A stretch of DNA of 64,000 nucleotides from RPQJ01 sp035554635 (GTDB lineage: Bacteria; Pseudomonadota; Gammaproteobacteria; Steroidobacterales; Steroidobacteraceae), in assembly GCA_035554635.1 (NCBI GenBank), contig DATMIB010000003.1, positions 11,329 to 75,328 on the forward strand. The letters run 5' to 3'. The first letter of the stretch is position 1, and every line of letters begins with the position of its first letter. Position numbers and translations under genes: made by a program. Below, piece by piece: positions 1 to 7,819 of the stretch. Under the pieces are notes generated by a model, which was given only the letters and a program-made list of their open reading frames with translations, was not told the DNA's origin and ran no database searches.

Positions 1-1
1 C

Positions 2-316
2 AACACGGTGCAGGTCCGCCTGCCGCTCGGCGATCCCCAGCGTCGGCTCTCGGTGCCGCGTGACGCCCTGGTCATCCGGGCCGACGGCCTCTACGTCGTC
101 CGCATGAACCCGGAAAAGCGCGCCGAACGCGTGTCGGTGAAGGCGGGCGTCGCCGACGGCGACTGGGTCGCGGTCGACGGCACGCTGCAGGCCGGCGACA
201 CGATCGTCGTGCGGGGCGCGGAAACGCTGCGCGGCAACGAGAAGCTCGACGTCGTCGGCGTGTTCGAGGCGGAGCCGAAACGGCTGTCCCTGGACAAGAA
301 GACGTCCGGCGCGTGA
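2..316 (+). CDS. RND efflux periplasmic adaptor (HlyD/MFP family), C-terminal end only
   Basis: Only the last ~104 residues are inside the window; the reading frame is open at the left edge. The visible part matches the beta-barrel and membrane-proximal end of RND membrane-fusion proteins: a VPRDAL start of a strand, the DGLYVV turn, then a VKAGVADGDWVAV segment and an AGDTIVVRGAETL strand. These adaptors sit in the periplasm and link an inner-membrane RND pump to an outer-membrane channel. No pump gene follows on this strand, so the pump, if in the same operon, is encoded upstream or elsewhere. Substrate cannot be told. Family assignment is fairly safe, subfamily is not. Confidence 0.8.
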   Translation, partial: NTVQVRLPLGDPQRRLSVPRDALVIRADGLYVVRMNPEKRAERVSVKAGVADGDWVAVDGTLQAGDTIVVRGAETLRGNEKLDVVGVFEAEPKRLSLDKKTSGA

Positions 317-346
317 GGCACGGCACAGCGCGGGAGCGGGCGAAGC

Positions 347-352
347 TATAAT
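347..352 (+). promoter_or_regulatory. Possible -10 box (TATAAT) for the L,D-transpeptidase-like gene
   Basis: A perfect TATAAT lies only 9 bases before the ATG at 362. I see no good -35 hexamer 16-18 bases upstream. If it is used, transcription would begin within a few bases of the start codon, giving an almost leaderless mRNA. Confidence 0.35.
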
Positions 353-361
353 TTCGCCCTC

Positions 362-1087
362 ATGGACCGTCTGCCCGCGAAAATCCTCGGTTCCCTGCTG
401 TTCGCACTGTGCGCCTCGACGCCGTTCGTGGCGTGCGAGGCCGCCGCGCAGGGTTTTGTGTCGGTGTCGTCGATGGCCACGCCGCCGCCGCCGGCTGCCA
501 CGGTCGCGCCGCCCGTGACCCCCGGTGCCGATGCGGCGACGGCCCCGACGACCGGCGTCGTCGGCGAACCGGCGGCGCAACTGGCGGCCCTCGGGGCGGG
601 CGTGGTGTCGGGCACGGACAAGACGTCCGGGGCGGCCGGTGCCGGCCCGAGCACCTCGTTCGAGTCCGCCGACCGTGTGATCGTCGACAAGAGCGATCGC
701 CGCCTGTACCTGCTCAAGCACGGCAAGGTCGTCGCCGAGTACCCGATCAAGCTCGGCCTGAACCCGTACGGCCACAAGCAACAGGAAGGCGACTTCCGTA
801 CGCCCGAGGGCAAGTACACGCTCTCGCGGCGCAATTCGCGCAGCGACTTCTTCCTCGCGATCCAGGTGTCCTACCCCAACAAGGAGGACGCGGCCGTGGC
901 CAAGGAAAACGGCTGGCAGCCCGGTGGCCTGATCATGATCCACGGCCAGCCGAACGTGCCGAAGCGCCCCGCGGACTTCTACGCGAACCGCGACTGGACC
1001 GACGGCTGCATCGCGCTCAGCAATGCGGACATGGTGGACGTCTGGCTGCGCACGACGGTCGGCACGCCGATCGAGATCCGGCCCTGA
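362..1087 (+). CDS. L,D-transpeptidase catalytic domain (YkuD) protein, YafK/ErfK-like
   Basis: A 241-residue exported protein. Residues 1-30 are a signal peptide ending near an Ala-Ala-Ala stretch, residues ~35-95 are Pro/Ala/Gly-rich linker, and ~103-241 are the YkuD fold. The active-site features are His194 (IMIHGQPN) and Cys216 in DWTDGCIALSN. The usual SHGC is TDGC here, as in the YafK/DpaA group, whose E. coli member cleaves the peptidoglycan-Lpp bond rather than making 3-3 crosslinks. I infer a periplasmic role in peptidoglycan crosslink editing; transpeptidase versus amidase cannot be decided. It ends two bases before the next ATG, so it is probably co-transcribed with ppnN. Confidence 0.85.
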   Translation: MDRLPAKILGSLLFALCASTPFVACEAAAQGFVSVSSMATPPPPAATVAPPVTPGADAATAPTTGVVGEPAAQLAALGAGVVSGTDKTSGAAGAGPSTSFESADRVIVDKSDRRLYLLKHGKVVAEYPIKLGLNPYGHKQQEGDFRTPEGKYTLSRRNSRSDFFLAIQVSYPNKEDAAVAKENGWQPGGLIMIHGQPNVPKRPADFYANRDWTDGCIALSNADMVDVWLRTTVGTPIEIRP

Positions 1088-1089
1088 CG

Positions 1090-2502
1090 ATGCGTCGCGC
1101 GGAAGTCGTCATCCCCGCGAACCCGCTGCCGGACGAGACCGCGGATTTCGTCGACGCCCGGGTGTCGCCGACGGGCAGCCTCGAGAACCTGTCGCAGCAG
1201 GAGGTCGACCGCCTGCTCGACTCCTCGCGCGGCGGCCTCTACCCCCTCTACCGTCGCTGTTCGCTCGCCGTGCTCAACAGCGGCGGCGAGACCGACGACG
1301 CGCGCGCGATCTTCGACCGCTACGCCGACTTCGAGATCGGCATCATGCGCCAGGCCTGGGGCGTCAAGCTCGAGCTGCACAATGCGCCCGCCTCGGCCTT
1401 CGTCGACGGCCGCATGATCCGCGGCATCCAGGAGCACCTGTTCGCGGTGCTGCGCGACATCCTCTACATCCACGGCGAGGTCTACGAGCACGGCAGCATC
1501 GAGCTGCGCGAGTCGCAGGGCATCACCAACGCGGTCTACCGCGTGCTGCGCAACGCCGGCGTGCTGATGCCGCGCGTGCGCCCCGACGTCGTCGTCTGCT
1601 GGGGCGGGCACTCCATCAACCGCGAGGAGTACGAGTACACCAAGAAGGTCGGCTACGAGCTGGGGCTGCGCGGCCTCAACGTCTGCACCGGTTGCGGGCC
1701 GGGCGCGATGAAGGGGCCGATGAAGGGCGCCACGATCGGCCACTCCAAGCAGCGGATCCGCGCCGGTCGCTACATCGGCCTGACCGAGCCCGGCATCGTC
1801 GCGGCCGAGCCGCCCAATGCGATCGTGAACCAGCTCGTGATCCTGCCCGACATCGAAAAGCGGCTCGAGGCGTTCGTGCGCGTCGGGCACGGCATCGTCG
1901 TGTTCCCGGGCGGTGCCGGCACGGCGGAGGAAATCCTGTACCTGGTCGGCATCCTGCTCGACCCGGCGAACGAGCGACAGCCGTATCCGGTCGTGTTCTC
2001 CGGCCCGCGCGGCAGCGAGGAGTATTTCCGCCAGATCGACGCGTTCCTCGTGGGCACGCTCGGCGAGCGCGTGCGCCAGTGCTACCGCATCATCGTCGAC
2101 GACCCGGCCGAGGTCGCGCGCGAGATGCTGCGCGGCATGGGGGCCGTGCGCGAATATCGCCGGCGCGAGAGCGACGCCTACAACTTCAACTGGCTGCTGC
2201 GCATCCCGCACGAGCTGCAGAAGCCGTTCGAGCCGACCCACGCGGCGATGGCGTCGCTGAACCTGCGCCGCGACACGCCGCCGCACGAGCTCGCTTCCGA
2301 ACTGCGGCGCGCGTTCTCAGGCATCGTCGCCGGCAACGTCAAGGAAGCGGGGCTCCGGCTGATCGACCAGCACGGGCCGTTCGAGATCCACGGCGACGCG
2401 GAACTGCTCAAGCCGCTCGACGAGTTGCTCGCCTCGTTCGTGCGCCAGCGCCGCATGAAGCTCTCGGGCGAATACAAACCCTGTTACCGCATCGTCGCGT
2501 GA
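1090..2502 (+). CDS. ppnN: Pyrimidine/purine nucleotide 5'-monophosphate nucleosidase (LOG family)
   Basis: 470 residues, close to E. coli PpnN (YgdH, 454). It hydrolyses nucleoside monophosphates to base plus ribose 5-phosphate in the cytoplasm and is known in E. coli to be tuned by (p)ppGpp. The N-terminal third carries the YgdH-specific domain (from SPTGSLENLSQQEVDRLL), the middle the Rossmann-like lysine-decarboxylase-like/LOG domain with PGGAGTAEEILYL, and a C-terminal extension ends in GEYKPCYRIVA. The ATG at 1090 follows the preceding stop by two bases. The reading frame is open far upstream but overlaps the transpeptidase gene, so the internal ATG is preferred. Confidence 0.92.
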   Translation: MRRAEVVIPANPLPDETADFVDARVSPTGSLENLSQQEVDRLLDSSRGGLYPLYRRCSLAVLNSGGETDDARAIFDRYADFEIGIMRQAWGVKLELHNAPASAFVDGRMIRGIQEHLFAVLRDILYIHGEVYEHGSIELRESQGITNAVYRVLRNAGVLMPRVRPDVVVCWGGHSINREEYEYTKKVGYELGLRGLNVCTGCGPGAMKGPMKGATIGHSKQRIRAGRYIGLTEPGIVAAEPPNAIVNQLVILPDIEKRLEAFVRVGHGIVVFPGGAGTAEEILYLVGILLDPANERQPYPVVFSGPRGSEEYFRQIDAFLVGTLGERVRQCYRIIVDDPAEVAREMLRGMGAVREYRRRESDAYNFNWLLRIPHELQKPFEPTHAAMASLNLRRDTPPHELASELRRAFSGIVAGNVKEAGLRLIDQHGPFEIHGDAELLKPLDELLASFVRQRRMKLSGEYKPCYRIVA

Positions 2503-2593
2503 CGTCGCGCCGTCGCGGCCACGCGGCACCGGCGACCGAAGTGTGACGCAGTGCCGGGACCATGTTGCATGGCACGGCGTACTTTGCCCCTGC

Positions 2594-2953
2594 ATGCCCG
2601 ACCGTAACACTGACCTGAACGACCGCAAGCCGGGTGCACTCGCGAGCCCCCGCAACGAGGCCACGCCGTCGTCGTCGGCTGCGTCGCCGCGTGGTCCCGA
2701 CCAGCGTCCGATCAGTGCACGGGAGGCCAACCCGCGCCGTCCGCCGTCGAAATTCGGCGCTGCGGCCGAGGGCTGGGACGCCTACAACTCGTGGCTCGAC
2801 CGCGTCCGCCAGCCGGCGCCGCCGTCTCGCCAGGCCGTGATCGCGAAGGCGCTCTACAGCGTCTCCAGCTACAAGAGCTGGGCCGACAAGGCGCGCGACG
2901 CGTTCGACGCGACGGCCACCGCGCCGACCGGCAGCAACGGCAAGCTGAAGTAG
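2594..2953 (+). CDS. Hypothetical protein with disordered N-terminus and Trp-rich helical C-terminus
   Basis: 119 residues from the ATG at 2594; the frame extends upstream to 2543 but that start would give an odd Cys/His-rich N-terminus. Residues 1-55 are Ser/Pro/Arg/Asn-rich and likely unstructured. Residues ~60-105 hold two amphipathic segments with conserved-looking aromatics (WDAYNSWLDRV and YSVSSYKSWADKARDAF). No signal peptide and no membrane segment. I do not recognise the family. Its position after ppnN and low-complexity character leave some doubt that it is a real gene, though it fills an otherwise empty stretch and keeps the local codon bias. Confidence 0.5.
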   Translation: MPDRNTDLNDRKPGALASPRNEATPSSSAASPRGPDQRPISAREANPRRPPSKFGAAAEGWDAYNSWLDRVRQPAPPSRQAVIAKALYSVSSYKSWADKARDAFDATATAPTGSNGKLK

Positions 2954-3050
2954 TCCTGCATCTCCCGGGCGTGCACGCGGGCATTGGCCGCCGTGCCCTG
3001 TCCGCCCGGTCACCTCGCACCGAATAGCACACCCTCCCGCGCACCCGCCG

Positions 3051-3209
3051 ATGGAACGATTGCTCATGTGGCTCGACGACTGCGACGACCTGCTCGTCGT
3101 GGTGCGTGTGCAGCGACCGGTCGTGATCGCCGTCGCGGCACTGCTCACCGCGGCGGGCGTCGGTGCCGTGTTGTTCTTCGCGGGTCACCACCTCCTGCCC
3201 ATGCACTGA
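3051..3209 (+). CDS. Small single-pass membrane protein, 52 residues
   Basis: A short frame from ATG 3051 to TGA 3207-3209. It begins MERLLMWLDDCDDLL, has a hydrophobic stretch from about residue 24 to 45 (Ala/Val/Leu/Phe-rich, one helix), and ends in a short His-containing tail (HHLLPMH). Composition is typical of small inner-membrane proteins: charged N-terminus, one transmembrane helix. I believe similar short proteins with an acidic amphipathic N-terminus occur in other gammaproteobacteria, but cannot name the family. It sits between an unknown gene and msrB. Confidence 0.5.
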   Translation: MERLLMWLDDCDDLLVVVRVQRPVVIAVAALLTAAGVGAVLFFAGHHLLPMH

Positions 3210-3298
3210 GCACGGGTCGGCGCGAGGCCGTATCCTTGGCCTTCGGCGCCGGCACGGCGGCCTGCGCACCCGGCTGGACTGGCAGGAGGACCGCGACC

Positions 3299-3718
3299 AT
3301 GACCCAGGACCCACGATCGCAGCGGCCGATGGCCGACGACGACGAGCTGCGCACGCGACTCAGCGACGAGCAGTTCCGCATCACGCAGCAGAAGGCGACC
3401 GAGCGGCCGTTCACCGGACGTTACCTGCACAACAAGGACAATGGCGTGTACGCCTGCGTCGTCTGCGGTGCCGAACTGTTCGCGTCCGACACCAAGTACG
3501 ACTCGGGCTCCGGCTGGCCGTCGTTCTGGCTGCCGCTCGCCGGCGATCGCGTGGCCAGGCATCGCGACACGACCCATGGCATGGTGCGCACCGAAATCAC
3601 CTGTGCCCGGTGCGGTGCCCACCTGGGCCACGTCTTCGACGACGGCCCGCAGCCGACGGGCCTGCGCTACTGCGTCAATTCCGCTTCGCTGGACTTCCGC
3701 AAGAACGAGGAACCATGA
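3299..3718 (+). CDS. msrB: Peptide-methionine (R)-S-oxide reductase
   Basis: 139 residues. MsrB reduces methionine-R-sulfoxide in proteins, a repair of oxidative damage in the cytoplasm. Two CxxC zinc motifs are visible (CVVC and CARC), the SGSGWPSFW signature, the AHLGHVF strand and the catalytic Cys in GLRYCVNSASL. An AGGAGG Shine-Dalgarno at 3284-3289 lies nine bases before the ATG and fixes the start. The stop overlaps the next ATG (ATGA), so it is translationally coupled to the FKBP lipoprotein gene. Confidence 0.95.
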   Translation: MTQDPRSQRPMADDDELRTRLSDEQFRITQQKATERPFTGRYLHNKDNGVYACVVCGAELFASDTKYDSGSGWPSFWLPLAGDRVARHRDTTHGMVRTEITCARCGAHLGHVFDDGPQPTGLRYCVNSASLDFRKNEEP

Positions 3719-4224
3719 AGACCACGTCCCACGTCCGTTCGATCGTCTCGACCTGGCATGCCACTGCCGGTGCCACGCTGCTCGCGACTTCGCTGCTGCT
3801 GCCGAGCCTCGGCGGCTGCGCCCGTGCGCCGGCACCGGCGCCCACCGCGGCCGAAGACCAGGTGGCCTCGCTGCAGACCACCGACCTCGTCGTCGGCACG
3901 GGCGACGAGGCGACGACCGGCGCACGCGTGACGGTGCACTACACCGGCTGGCTCTACGACCACGCGGCTCCCGAGTTCAAGAAGGCGGGCCAGCCGTTCG
4001 ACAGCTCGAAGAATTCCGGTCGCCCGTTCACGTTCACGCTGGGCCAGGGACAGGTCATCGCGGGCTGGGACCAGGGCGTCGCCGGTATGAAGGTCGGCGG
4101 CCAGCGCCGGCTCGTGATTCCGGCGGCGCTCGCGTACGGCGAATGGGGCGCCGGCGGCGTGATCCCGCCGAACGCGACGCTGGTGTTCGACGTCGAACTG
4201 CTCGAGGTGCAGCCGCCGCGCTGA
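3715..4224 (+). CDS. FKBP-type peptidyl-prolyl isomerase, lipoprotein
   Basis: 169 residues. A hydrophobic signal ends in LPSLGGC, a lipobox, so the mature protein is probably acylated at Cys38. After a short Ala/Pro linker comes a single FKBP domain (residues ~58-168) with VTVHYTGWLYD, GQGQVIAGWDQGVAGMKVGG and GGVIPPNATLVFDVEL, which contain the usual active-site positions. It would help fold proteins in the periplasm or at the outer membrane. It overlaps msrB by four bases, which suggests a small envelope/oxidative-stress repair operon. Confidence 0.92.
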   Translation: MKTTSHVRSIVSTWHATAGATLLATSLLLPSLGGCARAPAPAPTAAEDQVASLQTTDLVVGTGDEATTGARVTVHYTGWLYDHAAPEFKKAGQPFDSSKNSGRPFTFTLGQGQVIAGWDQGVAGMKVGGQRRLVIPAALAYGEWGAGGVIPPNATLVFDVELLEVQPPR

Positions 4225-4231
4225 CGCCTCA

Positions 4232-4249
4232 GCGCGGGTGCACCCGCGC
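4232..4249. terminator. GC-rich palindrome between convergent genes, possible terminator
   Basis: GCGCGGGT-GC-ACCCGCGC is a perfect palindrome lying between the stop of the FKBP gene and the stop of the convergent YbhB-like gene. No T-run follows on either strand, so termination activity is uncertain. Confidence 0.3.
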
Positions 4250-4265
4250 GCGTGCGCCGCGGCGA

Positions 4266-4892
4266 TTACTTGACCGACGGATTCAGCGTGTAGGTGCCCG
4301 TCAGTCGCGCCTCGGCGAGCACGTGCTCGGCGATCGCGTCCTTGACCTGCTGGCCCGTGAAGTCGCCGTCGACCGGGCAGCGCGCGAGGTCGGTCGCGTA
4401 CAGCACGAAGTGGTAGTGGTGCAGCAGCGCGTCGTTCCACGGCGGGCACGGCCCGTCGTAGCCGAAGTACTTGCCGTCCATGTCGGTGTCGCCCGAGAAC
4501 CAGAGCGTGTAGTCGTTCAGGCCCTGGCGTGAGCCCGCGGGGCCCCGCGGCTCGCGCTTGCCGCGTGCCGTGATGCCGTCCGAGGCCGAGCCCGCCGCGA
4601 TGTCGCTGACGTGCGGCGGGATGTCGACCATCACCCAGTGGTGGAAATTGGTGCGTGGCAGGTCCGCCGGGACGATGCGGCCTTCCTTGTTGACGTCGTC
4701 GGGACGCGTGGGCACGTCCGTGTCGACGCAGAGCAGCACCAGCGAGCGCGCCGTCGACGGCACTCCCGTCCAGTGCAGGTGCGGGTTGCGGTTGGACGAC
4801 ATCCGTGCGTGCTGGGCCGGGTCGGGAGCGCAGAACGCGAACTCCGCCGGGATGCGTTGGCCTTGGGTGAAGCTCGAGGACAGCAGGTGCAC
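4266..4892 (-). CDS. YbhB/YbcL family (Raf kinase inhibitor-like, PEBP fold) protein
   Basis: 208 residues from a GTG start at 4892, chosen because an AAGGGAG ribosome site lies just upstream. The start gives MHLLSSSFTQGQRIP, the usual beginning of this family. The PEBP core is visible as HLHWTGVPSTARSLVLLCVD, a GLNDYTLWFSGD segment and GYDGPCPPWNDALLHHYHF, with the conserved Asp-Pro-Pro/His ligand pocket in slightly altered form. No signal peptide. The cytoplasmic role of bacterial YbhB is not established. Convergent with the FKBP gene and followed by no obvious partner. Confidence 0.88.
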   Translation of the reverse strand: MHLLSSSFTQGQRIPAEFAFCAPDPAQHARMSSNRNPHLHWTGVPSTARSLVLLCVDTDVPTRPDDVNKEGRIVPADLPRTNFHHWVMVDIPPHVSDIAAGSASDGITARGKREPRGPAGSRQGLNDYTLWFSGDTDMDGKYFGYDGPCPPWNDALLHHYHFVLYATDLARCPVDGDFTGQQVKDAIAEHVLAEARLTGTYTLNPSVK

Positions 4893-5000
4893 GACTCGCT
4901 CCCTTCGTTCCGTGACGCGTGAGCGGCCGATTCTGCCACGGCCGCGACACCGGCTGCGATCTGGCACACTCGGGGGCCACGCACGACACGGGGTGCCCGC

Positions 5001-5696
5001 ATGACTGCCGACGACGACAGCGACGCGGCCGCGCCGCAGCCCTTCCGGCCTCCCGTCCCGCAACCCGCGACGATCTCCGGCCCCGCGGGCACGATCGAGG
5101 CGCGCATCGAGGATCCGGTCGCGGCCGGCGTTGCGCATGTCGTCGTCGGCGTGGTCTGTCATCCGCACCCGCTCCACGGCGGCACGATGCAGAACAAGGT
5201 CGTGCACACGGCCGCACGCGCGATGCAGGAGGCGGGCGCCGCCACGGTCAGGTTCAATTTTCGCGGTGTCGGCGCCAGCGAGGGCCGCTACGACGAAGGC
5301 GTCGGTGAAATCGAGGACGCGCTCGCGGTGATCAAGTGGGCGCGGGAGCGGTTTGCCTGCGACACGCTGTGGCTCGGCGGTTTTTCGTTCGGCGCCGCGG
5401 TCGCCCTGCGCGCCGCGGTGCAGGGTGCGCGACCGTCGCGACTCGTCACGATCGCCCCGCCCGTCGGACGCCTGATCAACGAGCCGATCGCACGACCGGA
5501 CACGCACTGGCTCGTCGTCCAGGGCGACCGCGACGAACTCGTCGACGCCGGTCGCGTGCGCGAGTGGGTGCGGGGCTTCTCGCCGCCGCCGGAACTGCTC
5601 GAGCTCACGGACGCCGAGCACTTCTTCCACGGCAAGCTGCTCGAGCTGCGTGCGGGCATCGTCCGCTTCCTCCGTGACGCAAAGGCCGGCACCTAG
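5001..5696 (+). CDS. Alpha/beta hydrolase of the CHPHPLxGGTMxNKVV family
   Basis: 231 residues, cytoplasmic. The oxyanion-type motif CHPHPLHGGTMQNKVV is followed by FNFRGVGASEG, the nucleophile elbow GFSFG (Ser at about residue 131), an Asp in GDRDELVD and His in HFFHGKL, which together make a plausible catalytic triad. This compact hydrolase group is common in proteobacteria with no agreed substrate. The first ~25 residues are Asp/Ala/Pro-rich. It is divergent from the YbhB gene with 108 bases between the two starts. Confidence 0.85.
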   Translation: MTADDDSDAAAPQPFRPPVPQPATISGPAGTIEARIEDPVAAGVAHVVVGVVCHPHPLHGGTMQNKVVHTAARAMQEAGAATVRFNFRGVGASEGRYDEGVGEIEDALAVIKWARERFACDTLWLGGFSFGAAVALRAAVQGARPSRLVTIAPPVGRLINEPIARPDTHWLVVQGDRDELVDAGRVREWVRGFSPPPELLELTDAEHFFHGKLLELRAGIVRFLRDAKAGT

Positions 5697-5750
5697 CCGT
5701 CGGCTCACGCGAAACCCCTGCAAAAACAGGGCCACGCGCCACACTCGCGC

Positions 5751-5786
5751 AAAAAAAACGCCGGGACGCACTGCTGCGTCCCGGCG
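5751..5786 (-). terminator. Rho-independent terminator of the HU gene
   Basis: A perfect 12-bp stem (CGCCGGGACGCA / TGCGTCCCGGCG, 5759-5770 and 5775-5786, 4-base loop) is followed on the minus strand by eight T residues (the A-run at 5751-5758). It lies 38 bases after the HU stop codon. Confidence 0.9.
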
Positions 5787-5823
5787 TCGGTCGTAGCGAC
5801 GAATCGCTGCGAGTGAGCTCAGC

Positions 5824-6138
5824 TCAGTTCACGAACCCCTTGAGGTTCTTGAGCGGCATCACGCGGACCTTCTTGCTCGCCGGCTTCGCCTTGAAGGTCA
5901 TCTTCTCGCCCGTGAACGGGTTGATGCCTTCGCGCGCCTTCGTGGCGGGCTTCTTCACGACCTTCATCTTGGCCAGGCCGGGGAGGGTGAACAGGCCGTG
6001 CGACTTCAGGCTCTTCTTGATCACGCCGTTCAGGGATTCGAACACCGAGCCCACCTGCTTCTTCGACAGGCCCGTGTCCTTCGAGATCGTCGCGAGGATG
6101 TCGGACTTCGTCGGTGCAGAGCTCTTCTTGGCTGCCAT
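5824..6138 (-). CDS. HU/IHF-family histone-like DNA-binding protein
   Basis: 104 residues, Lys/Ala-rich. It has the N-terminal helices (KSDILATISKDTGLSKKQV), the dimer core, and the DNA-binding arm region GINPFTGEKMTFKAKPASK, where RNPxTG of typical HU is INPFTG. The ATG at 6138 has an AGGAG site nine bases upstream. It compacts DNA as a dimer in the nucleoid. It is a single-gene transcription unit with its own likely promoter and a strong terminator. The Lys-rich N-terminus (MAAKKSSAPTK) is slightly longer than in E. coli HU and resembles the variant found in many Xanthomonadales and Betaproteobacteria. Confidence 0.92.
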   Translation of the reverse strand: MAAKKSSAPTKSDILATISKDTGLSKKQVGSVFESLNGVIKKSLKSHGLFTLPGLAKMKVVKKPATKAREGINPFTGEKMTFKAKPASKKVRVMPLKNLKGFVN

Positions 6139-6202
6139 CTTGATGTGTCTCCTAGTGTGGTGCTGCGGGCCGCTGGCCCCGGTTAGTCTCTCAGCGCGCG
6201 GA

Positions 6203-6230
6203 AAAATACCACGAAAACTAGGCCTTTCAA
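6203..6230 (-). promoter_or_regulatory. Likely sigma-70 promoter of the HU gene
   Basis: On the minus strand TTGAAA (6225-6230) and TATTTT (6203-6208) are separated by 16 bases, about 65 bases before the HU start, in an A/T-rich patch that stands out from the surrounding GC-rich DNA. Confidence 0.45.
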
Positions 6231-6275
6231 TACGTCGAAACCGATTCTTTCCTATTTTTTTAGTGGTCCGGCGAC

Positions 6276-6812
6276 TCAGTCCGCAAAGAACTCGCGCTTG
6301 AATTTGACCATGTACGGCCCGTTGCCGCCGCGGGGGCTCGACGCGATGTCGAACACGAGGATCTCGTTGCCGCTGATGCCGACCTCGCCGATGAAGTAGA
6401 TCGAGTCGCCTTCCTGCACGCGGCGCATCTCGAGTCCCTTCACCTGGCCGTTGAGGTTGTAGGCCGAAGCGCTGACGTCGCCGTCGACGGGCGTGGTGCG
6501 GCCGTCCGGCGCCTTGGCGAGCAGCGAGACGTTGAGCAGCACGCGGTTCGCGCTGCGCTCGATGCCGTAGGCGCGCGCGACGTCGGCGCCGAGTTCGTCG
6601 GTGCGCAGCGCGTTGTAGTGGACCTCGTAACCGTCGAAGCCCTGGAAGCTGTCTTCCGCCGGACGTGCCGTCGGTGGACGACTCTCCACGCCTGGGCCAC
6701 AGGCCGAAAGCAACGTACCGCCGAATGCGAAGAGACAGACGGCCGCGCTCAGTCGTGCGGCAAGCGATCGGGGGCGAGCGGTCATGCGCGCCGCGTCGTG
6801 TGCTGTCGTCAT
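6276..6812 (-). CDS. DUF4426 domain lipoprotein
   Basis: 178 residues from ATG 6812, preceded by GGAGGGAA. The signal sequence ends in GGTLLSAC, a lipobox, so it is probably a lipoprotein. The rest matches DUF4426 proteins: FDGYEVHYNALRTDEL near the start, NVSLLAKAPDG in the middle and PYMVKFKREFF at the end. Function unknown. In Pseudomonas this gene lies near metX-metW and the yggS-proC-yggT group; here the yggS group is upstream but metX and metW are absent from the window. Confidence 0.85.
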   Translation of the reverse strand: MTTAHDAARMTARPRSLAARLSAAVCLFAFGGTLLSACGPGVESRPPTARPAEDSFQGFDGYEVHYNALRTDELGADVARAYGIERSANRVLLNVSLLAKAPDGRTTPVDGDVSASAYNLNGQVKGLEMRRVQEGDSIYFIGEVGISGNEILVFDIASSPRGGNGPYMVKFKREFFAD

Positions 6813-6936
6813 CGACGTTCCCTCCGGTGACGTGGCCGTCCGTCGTCTGCGGCGGCCGTGCGCCACTATATGCCGCGCTGCGCAGGAGCGGTAAAGCCGG
6901 CCCCGCCGGCACTGAGCGGCGTGCGACGCGTGGACC

Positions 6937-7242
6937 TCAAGCCTGGGTGGAGGCCAGGACGCGTTGCAGTGCGGCAGGAATTTCGACGAGCCCGTGCAGG
7001 CGCAGCCGCTTGTCGCGACCGGTCAAGCCTTTTTCCAGGGTGACACGCGAGCGCGGCAGGTCGCACGCCTCCGCGACGAACTCGACCAGCGCCGCGTTCG
7101 CACGTCCGTCGACCGGCGGCGCATGCAGCCGGATGCGCAGGCGCTCGCCCATCAGTCCCGCGAACTCGGTCCGAGCAGCGCGCGGCTGCACGCGCACGTC
7201 CACCAGCAGGTCGGGGCCGTCGCGTCGGATCGGCGTGCTCAT
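6937..7242 (-). CDS. yggU: DUF167 family protein YggU
   Basis: 101 residues. The family core is clear: VRVQPRAARTEFAG, RIRLHAPPVDGRANAALVEF, then VTLEKGLTGRDKRLRL. Small cytoplasmic protein of unknown biochemical role, normally encoded next to yggT and yggS as here. It starts 19 bases after yggT ends and is probably translated from the same mRNA. Confidence 0.92.
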   Translation of the reverse strand: MSTPIRRDGPDLLVDVRVQPRAARTEFAGLMGERLRIRLHAPPVDGRANAALVEFVAEACDLPRSRVTLEKGLTGRDKRLRLHGLVEIPAALQRVLASTQA

Positions 7243-7261
7243 CGCCGCGGAAATGCGTGGC

Positions 7262-7786
7262 TCAGCGCAGCAGGATGATGACGGCCTGCAACGCGATGAT
7301 GAGGAACAGCGCGGACAGGTCGAGACCGCCGAGCGGCGGGATCAGGCGACGGAACGGCGCCAGCAGCGGTTCGCAGATGCGGCCGAGCACCAGTCCGACC
7401 GGACTGTACGAGGCACCCGCGAACCAGCTCATCAGCGCGTAGATCAGCACCGCGTAGAGGTAGAACTGCAGCACCGTGAGCAGCAGCCCGTACGACGCGC
7501 CGATCACGACCAGGTCGAGCCGCAGCATCGCGCGGCTGACGAGCAGCAACACGACGGTCTTCACGAGCTGCACGATCAGCAACGCGACGAGGGAGGCGAC
7601 GTCGAACTTGCGGCCCGGCGGAATCACGCGCCGCAGCGGCAGCACGAGCGGGTTGGTGAGCTTGAGCACGGCCTCGCCGACCGGGTTGCGGAAATCCGCG
7701 CGCACGAGGGGCATGATCACCCGCAGCAGGAACACCACCACGACGAGCGTGAGCAGCGTGTTGAGCACGAAATAAAGCGCGTCCAT
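7262..7786 (-). CDS. yggT: YggT family integral membrane protein
   Basis: 174 residues with four to five hydrophobic helices arranged as two YGGT repeats. Each repeat ends in the family pattern with Pro and Arg after the helix: NPLVLPLRRVIPP in the first and EPLLAPFRRLIPP in the second. Inner-membrane protein; E. coli YggT is linked to osmotic tolerance, otherwise the role is open. It lies between proC and yggU in the usual order. Confidence 0.93.
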   Translation of the reverse strand: MDALYFVLNTLLTLVVVVFLLRVIMPLVRADFRNPVGEAVLKLTNPLVLPLRRVIPPGRKFDVASLVALLIVQLVKTVVLLLVSRAMLRLDLVVIGASYGLLLTVLQFYLYAVLIYALMSWFAGASYSPVGLVLGRICEPLLAPFRRLIPPLGGLDLSALFLIIALQAVIILLR

Positions 7787-7819
7787 CGATGCGGGGCCCC
7801 GGAAAGTTGCGATCTGGTT

